Source: an uncultured Alphaproteobacteria bacterium | GTDB lineage: Bacteria; Pseudomonadota; Alphaproteobacteria; HIMB59; GCA-002718135 | Length of the DNA stretch: 64,000 bases | Assembly (NCBI GenBank): GCA_902621305.1 | Contig: CACNLM010000005.1 | Span: 38,748-102,747 of the forward strand | Direction of reading: 5' to 3' | Part shown: positions 48,802 to 56,154 of the stretch, in pieces | Layout: each line of letters starts with the position of its first letter | Position numbering within the stretch: position 1 is the stretch's first letter | Program-made: the position numbers and the translations under genes | Notes under the pieces: generated by a model | What the model saw: the letters and a program-made list of their open reading frames with translations, nothing else | What the model was told of the DNA's origin: nothing | The model's database searches: none

Positions 48802-49323
48802 TTAATTAACTAAAGTTACTGATCTTCTGTTTTGAGCCCATGCTCCATCATTTGATCCGACAACAGCAGGTCTTTCTTTACCATAACTAATAGTTGAAAC
48901 CCTGTCAGGATTTATTCCTAATCCTATGAGATAATTTTTTACAGCCTGAGCTCTTTTTTCACCAAGAGCTAAGTTGTACTCCCTAGTTCCTCTTTCATCA
49001 CAATGCCCTTCGATTGTTACTGTAACATCGCTATTTTGTTTAAGCCATGCAACCTGATCTTGCAGTAACTCTAGAGCGTCTGAGTCTAAATCTGAACTGT
49101 CATATCCAAAAAATACTCTATCACCAACATTAACAATTAAATCTTCTTGTGATCCAGAAACTATTCCACTTCCTGTAGTTTCAGTAATAGTGCCTTCTGA
49201 AGAAACATCGCTTCCAGAACTACTTGAGCCTGATCCAGAAGAGTCAGCTGAATCTTTTGGTGTTGTTGCACAAGCTGCAACAAACAAAACCATAAATATA
49301 GAGATAAAAAACTTGTAAAACAT
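48802..49323 (-). CDS. pal: Peptidoglycan-associated lipoprotein Pal
   Basis: A 173-residue outer-membrane lipoprotein. The signal ends FVAACAT with the lipid-modified Cys at about residue 18. A Ser/Gly-rich linker is followed by the OmpA-like domain: VFFGYDSSDLDSDALELL, VTIEGHCDERGTREYNLALGEKRAQAVKNYL and the conserved DxxxS...R residues for diaminopimelate binding. It anchors the Tol system to peptidoglycan. It is separated from tolB by 101 bases. Confidence 0.96.
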   Translation of the reverse strand: MFYKFFISIFMVLFVAACATTPKDSADSSGSGSSSSGSDVSSEGTITETTGSGIVSGSQEDLIVNVGDRVFFGYDSSDLDSDALELLQDQVAWLKQNSDVTVTIEGHCDERGTREYNLALGEKRAQAVKNYLIGLGINPDRVSTISYGKERPAVVGSNDGAWAQNRRSVTLVN

Positions 49324-49363
49324 AAATAATTGCTCCCTTAATACTTTGAGTAGATATACTAAA

Positions 49364-49393
49364 TTAATAAGTGTTCCTTAACATTTTTTTCAA
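49364..49393 (-). promoter_or_regulatory. Possible internal promoter for pal
   Basis: The 101-base tolB-pal gap has TTGAAA, an 18-base spacer and TATTAA on the minus strand; an AAGGGAG sequence lies farther down before the pal ATG. Extra Pal transcription would make sense because Pal is needed in excess over TolB. The match is modest. Confidence 0.3.
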
Positions 49394-49424
49394 AATTTCG
49401 TATATTTTTTTGTATTATATTGAA

Positions 49425-50741
49425 TTAATGCATCAAAGGAGACCAAGCTGGGTCAGAACCACCTAATGGGGTTATTACTTTTCTTTCATTATAACCAGTT
49501 AAATCAATTGAATATAGACTGGATTCACCCCCTGATCCATCTTCAGCAGTTCTCTCTTCCTTAAAATACATTAAAAATCTACCATTTGGCGCCCATGTTG
49601 GCCCCTCAACATGAAATGATTTTGCAATCATTCTTTCATTTGAGCCATCAACCTCCATAACACCTATATAAAATTGCCCTCCCTCTTGTTTAGTGAAAGC
49701 AATCATATCACCTCTTGGAGACCAGACTGGTGTGTAGTAACTTCCTGCTTCCCTGCTAATTCTTTTAATATTTTTTCCATTATTATCACTTACATATAAA
49801 TGCCTTCGTCCACTTCTATCTGAATTAAAAACTATTTTTTTTCCATCAGGTGAAAAACTTGCAGAAACATCTATTGAAGAATTATTAGTCACTCTTTTTG
49901 AAATTCTCGTTTTTAAATCAAGAATATAAATTTCAGAATTTCCAATTTCTGGATCAGTGTAGGACATAACAATTTGATTACCATCAGGTGAAAAACGTGG
50001 AGCGAATGTCATTCCAGGAAACTCACCTACTATTTCCTGTTTACCTGTTTCAATATCAAAAATGTAAACCCTAGGATTGTTTCTATTTACATAAGACATG
50101 TATGTAATTCTTTGTGAATTTGGAGAGAACCTTGGAGTTAATACGAGGTATGATCCATCTGTTAAAAAACGATGATTAGACTGATCTTGATCCATAATAG
50201 CTAATCTTTTTTGTTTATTTTCTTTTGGTCCTGTCTCAGCAACATAAACTATCCTTGTATCAAAGTAACCACCTTCCCCAGTTATATTTTTAAAAATGGA
50301 ATCTGAAATAATATGAGCAACTCTTCTCCAATTCTTTTCATTAGTCTCATATTTTTTTCCAACTATTTGTTTTTGTTGGAACACATCATACAATCTAAAT
50401 TCAACAGATATTTTTCCATTGTTAGATGAAATTTTTCCAGAAACTAAATGTTGTGCTTTTATTAACTTCCAATCTTCAAATCTAGGTTTATTAGATAGAG
50501 ATTGATTATCTTGAATAAATGATCTTTTATCTATTGGTAAAAAAAGTCCAGACCTTTCTAAATTATCTGAAATGACAGTTGAAATATTTTTACCTACTTT
50601 AGTTAATTGTGAGTTTTTTGAGTATAGTTCTGTTACAGCTATTGGAGTTGGCTTCACGCTACCTTGTGTTAGAGTCACTTCTAAAGAAAAGACTTTAAAA
50701 CTAAAAAATATAAAAAAGGTTATAAAAAAAACTTTTTTCAT
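49425..50741 (-). CDS. tolB: Tol-Pal system beta-propeller protein TolB
   Basis: A 438-residue periplasmic protein. A signal peptide (about residues 1-19) precedes the N-terminal domain, then a six-bladed propeller with repeats such as SPDGKKIVFNSDRSGRRHLYV and SPRGDMIAFTKQEGGQFYIGV. It ends with WSPLMH. It binds Pal and TolA. The stop-start overlap with tolA is one base. Confidence 0.95.
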   Translation of the reverse strand: MKKVFFITFFIFFSFKVFSLEVTLTQGSVKPTPIAVTELYSKNSQLTKVGKNISTVISDNLERSGLFLPIDKRSFIQDNQSLSNKPRFEDWKLIKAQHLVSGKISSNNGKISVEFRLYDVFQQKQIVGKKYETNEKNWRRVAHIISDSIFKNITGEGGYFDTRIVYVAETGPKENKQKRLAIMDQDQSNHRFLTDGSYLVLTPRFSPNSQRITYMSYVNRNNPRVYIFDIETGKQEIVGEFPGMTFAPRFSPDGNQIVMSYTDPEIGNSEIYILDLKTRISKRVTNNSSIDVSASFSPDGKKIVFNSDRSGRRHLYVSDNNGKNIKRISREAGSYYTPVWSPRGDMIAFTKQEGGQFYIGVMEVDGSNERMIAKSFHVEGPTWAPNGRFLMYFKEERTAEDGSGGESSLYSIDLTGYNERKVITPLGGSDPAWSPLMH

Positions 50742-51811
50742 TAGTACCCTTTCATAATACTATAATCGAAAGTAATTGTAAGATTTTTCCATACATCATA
50801 TTTATCTTTTGGAAGTTTTAACGGTGTACATTCTGGGTTTAAGAGAGTTCTCATTGCGCTATCAGTAATCGGTCCATAAAAAGGATTAGTTTTAGCTATA
50901 TTTGTGTCAACAATGCGAATACTATTTGGTGAAACCTTCATATTTTGTAATACTTTAGCTGAAATTGTTACTTTGTCTCCTCTTTGTATAACTGCACCTG
51001 CTGGAGCATTCCAACAAGAAGATAATTGCTGCCTTAACATATCTATTTCAGATATTGATAGCATAATATTGTTATCAGTATCATCTGTACTTTTATTATC
51101 AACTTCTTCGATTTCTTCTTTAACTTCATTTTGAACCATATTTGTTTTTTCATTTCTTAAATCTTTAAGCATTGATGCTATGCTAAAATCTTTCTCAGGT
51201 TTCGGCTTTGGTTTAGATACAGTTTTATCATTTTCCAACTTTGGTTTATCCTTTATGTTTGTTTCAACATCTAAATCCGATTTAACATTTTCATTATTTA
51301 TAATTTTTGGCTTTGGCTTGAGTTTTGGTTTAATTATATCAGTTTTAATTGTTTCTACTTTTTTCTTAACCTCTAAAATTTCCTTTTCTTTGATAACTAC
51401 TTTTTTTGTTTCCTTAACCTCTAAATTTGGAGTTTGTTTCATTTCCAAAACTGGTTGATTTGGATTAGTTTTTTCTTCAATTTCAGTTTTATTTATTTCA
51501 ACATTTTTTTTTATTTCTAATTGATCTGATGAATTAAATTTTTTTTGTTTAGTAATTGTTTCCTTATTTTTATTTTCTGGTTTTTCAGTATCAGATTTTT
51601 TCAAATTGGTATTTTCGTCAACATTAAGTATTTCAATAGGTATTACGTTTGGAACATAGATTTCTTTTGTGGAAAAAAAATTTGGTAAGCCGACCATAAA
51701 TAAAAGGATAATTAAATGTATTAGTGTTGAAAAAATAACTCCTGATGTTTTAGGATTTAAATTTTCAAAAAAGTTTACAATTTTTAAACTATTATAGCTT
51801 ATACGATCCAT
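50741..51811 (-). CDS. tolA: TolA-like cell envelope integrity protein
   Basis: A 356-residue inner-membrane protein with one N-terminal helix (about residues 22-44), a long Lys/Glu/Pro-rich periplasmic region containing KPKLKPKPK-type repeats, and a C-terminal domain with SSCWNAPAGAVIQRGDKVTISAKV and NPECTPLKLP. The layout is TolA, although sequence similarity is low in the linker as usual. It sits between tolR and tolB. Confidence 0.9.
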   Translation of the reverse strand: MDRISYNSLKIVNFFENLNPKTSGVIFSTLIHLIILLFMVGLPNFFSTKEIYVPNVIPIEILNVDENTNLKKSDTEKPENKNKETITKQKKFNSSDQLEIKKNVEINKTEIEEKTNPNQPVLEMKQTPNLEVKETKKVVIKEKEILEVKKKVETIKTDIIKPKLKPKPKIINNENVKSDLDVETNIKDKPKLENDKTVSKPKPKPEKDFSIASMLKDLRNEKTNMVQNEVKEEIEEVDNKSTDDTDNNIMLSISEIDMLRQQLSSCWNAPAGAVIQRGDKVTISAKVLQNMKVSPNSIRIVDTNIAKTNPFYGPITDSAMRTLLNPECTPLKLPKDKYDVWKNLTITFDYSIMKGY

Positions 51812-52240
51812 CTATTGCTCAAGATTTTGAGTAATTAATGCAACTTTAATATATCCTGCTGAATTTATTATGGACATAATTTCCATAATTCTTCCATAAG
51901 CTACTACCCTATCCCCTCGTATATAAATTCTTGCTTCTGTGTTTTGTTCAGTAATAGCGTTTAGTCGAGGAATTAAATTTTCTACTTCAACCTTTGATTC
52001 TCCAATGTAGACTTCTCCGTCTAACTTAACGGTTATCTCAATTGGATCTTTAATATCAGTTAATGCAGTAGCTTTAACCTTTGGTAAATCAACTTTAATT
52101 CCAACCGTTAGAAGAGGTGCGGTAACCATAAAAACAATTAGTAAAACAAGCATAACATCTACAAAAGGTGTAACGTTAATTTCACTCATTTGAGTGTACC
52201 TTTGCTTTTTTCGTTTGTTTAAATTATTTGAAGTAATCAA
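51812..52240 (-). CDS. tolR: Tol-Pal biopolymer transporter TolR
   Basis: A 142-residue ExbD/TolR protein. It has one membrane helix with the proton-path aspartate in INVTPFVDVMLVLLIVFMVTAP, then a periplasmic domain (IYIRGDRVVAYGRIMEIMSIINSAGY). It pairs with TolQ to energise TolA. It abuts tolA and is one base from tolQ. Confidence 0.96.
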   Translation of the reverse strand: MITSNNLNKRKKQRYTQMSEINVTPFVDVMLVLLIVFMVTAPLLTVGIKVDLPKVKATALTDIKDPIEITVKLDGEVYIGESKVEVENLIPRLNAITEQNTEARIYIRGDRVVAYGRIMEIMSIINSAGYIKVALITQNLEQ

Positions 52241-52241
52241 T

Positions 52242-52955
52242 TTATTTTTTCTCTAATTGTCTAAAAAAAATTGTTGAGAATTCATCCATAAATGTTTCCA
52301 AGGATATAAAATATTTTGATAAATCGTTTGAAATTTTATTGTACGCAACTACAGCGGGTATAGCCACAAAAAGACCTAGAGCTGTTGCAAATAGAGCCTC
52401 TGCTATACCTGGTGCAACTACAGCTAAATTAGTATTTTGTGCAATAGCAATAGATTTAAAACTATTCATTATACCCCAAACTGTTCCAAATAATCCTATA
52501 AAAGGTGCAGTTGATCCAGCAGTAGCAAGAAAAGTTAAATTTCTTTCAACATTTTCACTTTCCTTATTAAAAACAACTGTCATTGATCTCATCATTCTAT
52601 CCTTTAAAGAATTAATATCTGAGTTATCACTTTCAAATTGAGTTTTACTTTTTTTCCATTCTAAAATTGCAGCACAAAATAATTTAGATTTTGGATCTGT
52701 CTGATTAAAATTTAACGTTTCATATAAATCTTCAAATGAATTTCCAGACCAAAAAATATCTTCAAATTCTTTTTCAAGTTTTTTTAATTGTCTAATTCTT
52801 AAAATTTTTGAAATTATTACATTCCAAGAATAAAGCGAGGCTAAGATTAATATTATAATTACAGATTTAACTACAAGGTCAGCTTGCATAAATAACGCAA
52901 GCATTGAAAAATCTGGAGCTTCTGTCGATAAATTTGTACTATTAATATCTGCCAT
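52242..52955 (-). CDS. tolQ: Tol-Pal proton channel subunit TolQ
   Basis: A 237-residue MotA/TolQ/ExbB family protein with three membrane segments. It shows FLATAGSTAPFIGLFGTVWGIMNSFKSI and APGIAEALFATALGLFVAIPAVVAYN, the conserved helix 2-3 region. ybgC, which often precedes tolQ, is not present. Instead a small nuclease gene lies five bases upstream. Confidence 0.95.
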   Translation of the reverse strand: MADINSTNLSTEAPDFSMLALFMQADLVVKSVIIILILASLYSWNVIISKILRIRQLKKLEKEFEDIFWSGNSFEDLYETLNFNQTDPKSKLFCAAILEWKKSKTQFESDNSDINSLKDRMMRSMTVVFNKESENVERNLTFLATAGSTAPFIGLFGTVWGIMNSFKSIAIAQNTNLAVVAPGIAEALFATALGLFVAIPAVVAYNKISNDLSKYFISLETFMDEFSTIFFRQLEKK

Positions 52956-52960
52956 AATAA

Positions 52961-53254
52961 TTATTTTTTAATTTTTTCAAGATCACTACTATGAACCATG
53001 ACCCAAAAACCTGGTCTATTTTTTTCACATAATGCTATTACTGGTGTCTTACCCTCTTCCTTGGCAAGCTTTGCAGTATCATCCCATAAACTAATTGCTG
53101 TATGCTTTGCTCTTAATTTACATTCTATGAATAAATCTTCATGAATAACATCCGCTCTTGTTACTTTACCATTACCTCCACTCAAAGGTGTCCTTTTACC
53201 ATTGAAATAATTTGCAACATCTCTTTCTCTTTTTTTCCAGGCTTTATCAGGCAT
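52961..53254 (-). CDS. Small PD-(D/E)XK nuclease-like protein (possible Holliday-junction resolvase type)
   Basis: A 97-residue protein. KKRERDVANYFNGKRTPLSGG, RADVIHEDLFIECKLR and the following hydrophobic strand give an E...D...ExK pattern typical of PD-(D/E)XK nucleases of the Hjc/VRR-Nuc size class. Related small proteins with RTPLSGGN are common in phages and bacteria. It occupies the yebC-tolQ interval, where many proteobacteria have ruvC, ruvA and ruvB. A resolvase role is inferred from fold and place; other DNA-end functions are possible. Confidence 0.7.
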   Translation of the reverse strand: MPDKAWKKRERDVANYFNGKRTPLSGGNGKVTRADVIHEDLFIECKLRAKHTAISLWDDTAKLAKEEGKTPVIALCEKNRPGFWVMVHSSDLEKIKK

Positions 53255-53268
53255 CTATATTCCTTTCA

Positions 53269-54018
53269 TTAGGCTGTGAGTGAAGATAATACATTGTCAT
53301 CAACTTCAAAATTTGATGATACAACTTGAACGTCGTCATTGTCTTCTAAAACTTCAAGTAATCTAAATAGTTTATCTGCTGTATCTTTTCCAATATTTAT
53401 ATTATTTTTACTTTTCCAGATTAAATTTGCAGAGTTAGTCTGACCATATTGTTTAATTAATTTATCATTAAGTTCATGCAAATTATTTTGATCACAGTAT
53501 ATTGAATATTCATTATCATTAATTTCATAATCTTCACTATTATTTTCAATAAGAAATTCTAGAAGCTGATCTTCTTTTACTAAGTTTTTATCAAGAGTGA
53601 TATTTCCAAATCTATCAAAACCAAAACTAACGCTTCCTGTTTCACCCAAATTACCTCCATGTTTGCTAAAAGATGACCTAATCTCTGCAGCTGTTCTATT
53701 TTTATTGTTTGTAAGAGCCTCAACTATTATTGCAACACCTTCAGGTCCATAACCCTCATATCTTACTTCCTCATAATTACTATCTGGGTCATTCCCTTGG
53801 CCTTTTTTAATTGCTCTCTCAATGTTATCTTTTGGCATGTTTAGAGACTTAGCTGAAGCAATTGCAGATCTTAATCTGATATTACTTTCAATATCTTCAC
53901 CTCCAACTTTGACAGCAACAGATATTTCTCTTCCAAGTCTTGAGAATACTTTTGCTCTTTTTTTATCTTGAGCACCTTTACGATGCATAATATTTTTAAA
54001 TTTTGAGTGCCCTGCCAT
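53269..54018 (-). CDS. yebC: YebC/PmpR-family protein (TACO1 homologue)
   Basis: A 249-residue protein starting MAGHSKFKNIMHRKGAQDKKRAKVFSRLGREI. RSAIASAKSLNMPKDNIERAIKKG and EGYGPEGVAIIVEALTNNKNRT are canonical. Members act as transcription regulators or help translate polyproline. It usually precedes ruvC; here it precedes the PD-(D/E)XK gene by 14 bases. Confidence 0.95.
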   Translation of the reverse strand: MAGHSKFKNIMHRKGAQDKKRAKVFSRLGREISVAVKVGGEDIESNIRLRSAIASAKSLNMPKDNIERAIKKGQGNDPDSNYEEVRYEGYGPEGVAIIVEALTNNKNRTAAEIRSSFSKHGGNLGETGSVSFGFDRFGNITLDKNLVKEDQLLEFLIENNSEDYEINDNEYSIYCDQNNLHELNDKLIKQYGQTNSANLIWKSKNNINIGKDTADKLFRLLEVLEDNDDVQVVSSNFEVDDNVLSSLTA

Positions 54019-54066
54019 TACGAATAGATTTATAAATATTTATTCCGATGTTAGTAAAGATATAAA

Positions 54067-54090
54067 ATATTAGATAAATGTGTCTAATAT
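54067..54090 (-). terminator. Weak AT-rich terminator after ymdB
   Basis: ATATTAGA and TCTAATAT form an 8-bp stem with an eight-base loop, followed by TTTTATATC on the minus strand. It lies shortly after the ymdB stop and before yebC. The stem is AT-rich, so strength is doubtful. Confidence 0.35.
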
Positions 54091-54097
54091 ATGTAAA

Positions 54098-54889
54098 TTA
54101 TGTCTCTTGAATTGGGGTAATATTTTTAGCTAAACCAGTATTGGTATCAATATCTATTAAAGCCCCACATACAGTTATATTTTCAGTAGCAGGTGTAAAT
54201 CTCCCCTCAGCTCTAAACCCCTTAACAAATCCATGTATTGGATTATTTATATCGAAACCAATTATTGAATTATAATCACCTGACATTCCAACATCTGTTT
54301 GATAAGCTGTACCTTTGGGTAAAATAACACTGTCTGCTGTTGGCACATGAGTATGTGTACCTAAAACTGCCGTAACCTGTCCATCAACATAATATCCAAA
54401 AGCCTTTTTTTCAGAAGTTGCTTCACCATGCATATCAATAATTATCGCATCACATGTACTACCTAATTTTTCTTTTTGAAGAAATTCAATTGTACTTTTA
54501 AATGGATCATCTAATGATAAATTCATAAATAATCTTAGCATTACTTGTACTACAATAATTTTTTTTCCATTTAAAAGTTCAAACTTGTAATATCCTTTTC
54601 CAGGAACACCGTCAGGGTAATTCAAAGCTCTGATTATCTTTGGATTTTCTTCAATATAAGAAAGCATATCTCTTTGATCCCATGCATGATTCCCAAGTGT
54701 AAGTAGATCTAATCCGCTGGAAAATAATTCTTCTGCATCCTTTTTTGAAAGTCCATAACCAGAAGTAGAATTTTCTCCATTAGCAATAATCATGTCTGTA
54801 TTGTATTTAGATTTGAGTGTTGGTATAATTTCTTTAATTTTTTTTCGTGACGCCTTACCGACAATATCACCTATAAAAAGAATTTTCAT
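54098..54889 (-). CDS. YmdB-family metallophosphoesterase (TIGR00282)
   Basis: A 263-residue protein from ATG 54889 (MKILFIGDIVGKASRKKI); the track start at 54940 adds 17 residues unlike the family. Metal-binding motifs are GDIVG, ANGENSTSGYG, LGNHAWDQ, IDMHGEATSEK and GTHTHVPTAD. Homologues hydrolyse 2',3'-cAMP. The chosen start overlaps the upstream gene by 23 nt. Confidence 0.9.
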   Translation of the reverse strand: MKILFIGDIVGKASRKKIKEIIPTLKSKYNTDMIIANGENSTSGYGLSKKDAEELFSSGLDLLTLGNHAWDQRDMLSYIEENPKIIRALNYPDGVPGKGYYKFELLNGKKIIVVQVMLRLFMNLSLDDPFKSTIEFLQKEKLGSTCDAIIIDMHGEATSEKKAFGYYVDGQVTAVLGTHTHVPTADSVILPKGTAYQTDVGMSGDYNSIIGFDINNPIHGFVKGFRAEGRFTPATENITVCGALIDIDTNTGLAKNITPIQET

Positions 54890-55466
54890 TGAAGCTATAT
54901 AAATTTTTTTCAGTAATAACATAATCCACTTTAAAATCAAATTTGTCTATTGGTATGTAATCTAACTTTTGTTCTTCATATGCATAGGCTACAGAGATGA
55001 ATCTATGATTAATTTTATTTAAATAAGCAAATGTCCTGTCATAATAACCTCCCCCATAGCCTAATCTATTTCCTTTATTGTCAAAAGCTAAACAAGGTAC
55101 AAAAATTAATTCAGGATTTAAAATTTTATTATTATTTTGAGGTTCTGATATATTCATATGTCCTTTTACAAAATTCTCTTCACTCTTAAATTGCTTAAAG
55201 ATTAAATGACTATTTTTTTTCTCAATTACAGGAAGACATAAAATTTTATTTTTAATAAAGATAAGATTGTTAAGCTCTCTTGTATTTATCTCAGAATTTA
55301 TAGAAATAAAACTAGATACTATATTGATTTCTTGAAAGTTAATTTTTTCAAAAAATTTATTAAACAAAGATAAAGCAAAATGAGATGGTTTATTATTATA
55401 AATCTTATCTCTTATATTTTTTTGTTTTTTTCTAATAATTGATTTTTCATCTTTAATATCATTCAT
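54867..55466 (-). CDS. fau: 5-formyltetrahydrofolate cyclo-ligase
   Basis: A 199-residue folate enzyme converting 5-formyl-THF to 5,10-methenyl-THF. RKKQKNIRDK near the N-terminus and LIFVPCLAFDNKGNRLGYGGGYYDRT are the signature. It overlaps zapA by 8 nt. The 6S RNA gene that lies between zapA and this gene in many bacteria cannot fit here. Confidence 0.93.
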   Translation of the reverse strand: MNDIKDEKSIIRKKQKNIRDKIYNNKPSHFALSLFNKFFEKINFQEINIVSSFISINSEINTRELNNLIFIKNKILCLPVIEKKNSHLIFKQFKSEENFVKGHMNISEPQNNNKILNPELIFVPCLAFDNKGNRLGYGGGYYDRTFAYLNKINHRFISVAYAYEEQKLDYIPIDKFDFKVDYVITEKNLYSFNENSFYR

Positions 55467-55878
55467 AATAAGAATTCTTAATTATATCAATTAGACCCTC
55501 TACTTTTTTATTTATTTCATCAAATTCTTGATCAAATTTCAATTTTTCGTCTTCTAAAATTTTTTTTTCATTTTGTAGTTTTAGTATTTTGTCTTTAAGT
55601 TCTAAATTGTTCTTTAGATATTCTTCATTCTTGGCATCATTTACTTCTGAACTTCTTTCTATATTTAATTTTTCTGAAAGCTCTGCTTGAAGCTCAATAG
55701 AGAGAAGTGATAACAATATAGTATCACTTATTTTTCCATTAGAATATTTTGGATTTTGTAATTTGTCATCAATTTTTTCATTAATTAAATTTATTGAATC
55801 TATTATTTTTTTTTCATCTTTTTTTTCATATTCTAATGATATTTCTCTGTTTAAAATTTTTGTCTTATAAAAAGGCAT
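55459..55878 (-). CDS. zapA: Cell division protein ZapA
   Basis: A 139-residue FtsZ-ring-associated protein. The N-terminal domain starts near KTKILNREISLEYEKKDEKKI and is followed by a long coiled coil (about residues 75-130). ILLSLLSIELQAEL matches the ZapA globular core. Similarity is moderate, but the neighbours (DUF4164-like coiled coil upstream, fau downstream, tkt divergent) give the standard alphaproteobacterial context. Confidence 0.85.
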   Translation of the reverse strand: MPFYKTKILNREISLEYEKKDEKKIIDSINLINEKIDDKLQNPKYSNGKISDTILLSLLSIELQAELSEKLNIERSSEVNDAKNEEYLKNNLELKDKILKLQNEKKILEDEKLKFDQEFDEINKKVEGLIDIIKNSYYE

Positions 55879-55880
55879 AG

Positions 55881-56069
55881 TTATTTTTTAATTAGAAGTT
55901 CCAATTCATCAATATACTCGGACATTTGTTTTCGTAAATTTTTAATTTCATTTTCAAGATTTTTAATTTTTTCTTTTTTGGAAATATGATGATCCCTAAA
56001 ATCATCTAAAGCTGATCTTAGATTATTTAAGTTTTCGCTTAGAATTGTAATTTTTTTTTGTTTTTCCAT
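55881..56069 (-). CDS. Small coiled-coil protein, DUF4164-like
   Basis: A 62-residue, almost fully helical protein with heptads (LSENLNNLRSALDDF; IKNLENEIKNLRKQMSEYI). DUF4164 proteins lie between tkt and zapA in many alphaproteobacteria, and this matches in size and place. It may act with ZapA at the division site; not proven. A promoter-like pair ends about seven bases before its ATG, so the mRNA may be leaderless. Confidence 0.65.
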   Translation of the reverse strand: MEKQKKITILSENLNNLRSALDDFRDHHISKKEKIKNLENEIKNLRKQMSEYIDELELLIKK

Positions 56070-56075
56070 TATAAT

Positions 56076-56104
56076 TTTATAGTTTGTAATTTTATAATTG
56101 TCAC
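56076..56104 (-). promoter_or_regulatory. Putative promoter of the DUF4164-zapA-fau operon
   Basis: GTGACA, a 17-base spacer and TATAAA on the minus strand. The predicted start site falls on or next to the ATG at 56069. The -35 box overlaps the -35 box of the divergent tkt promoter. Confidence 0.5.
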
Positions 56105-56126
56105 TGTAATGAACCCATATTAAATA
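56098..56126 (+). promoter_or_regulatory. Putative promoter of tkt-gap operon
   Basis: TTGTCA, a 17-base spacer and TAAATA on the plus strand. The -35 box shares six bases with the divergent minus-strand promoter. AAAGGTAAG lies before the tkt start, so this transcript has a normal leader. The -10 box is weak. Confidence 0.4.
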
Positions 56127-56154
56127 ATTTTATATCAACCATAAAGGTAAGTAT

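Noticed and set aside
55459-55466. 6S RNA between zapA and fau
   Set aside because: The two genes overlap by 8 nt, so the RNA gene found there in other bacteria cannot be present.
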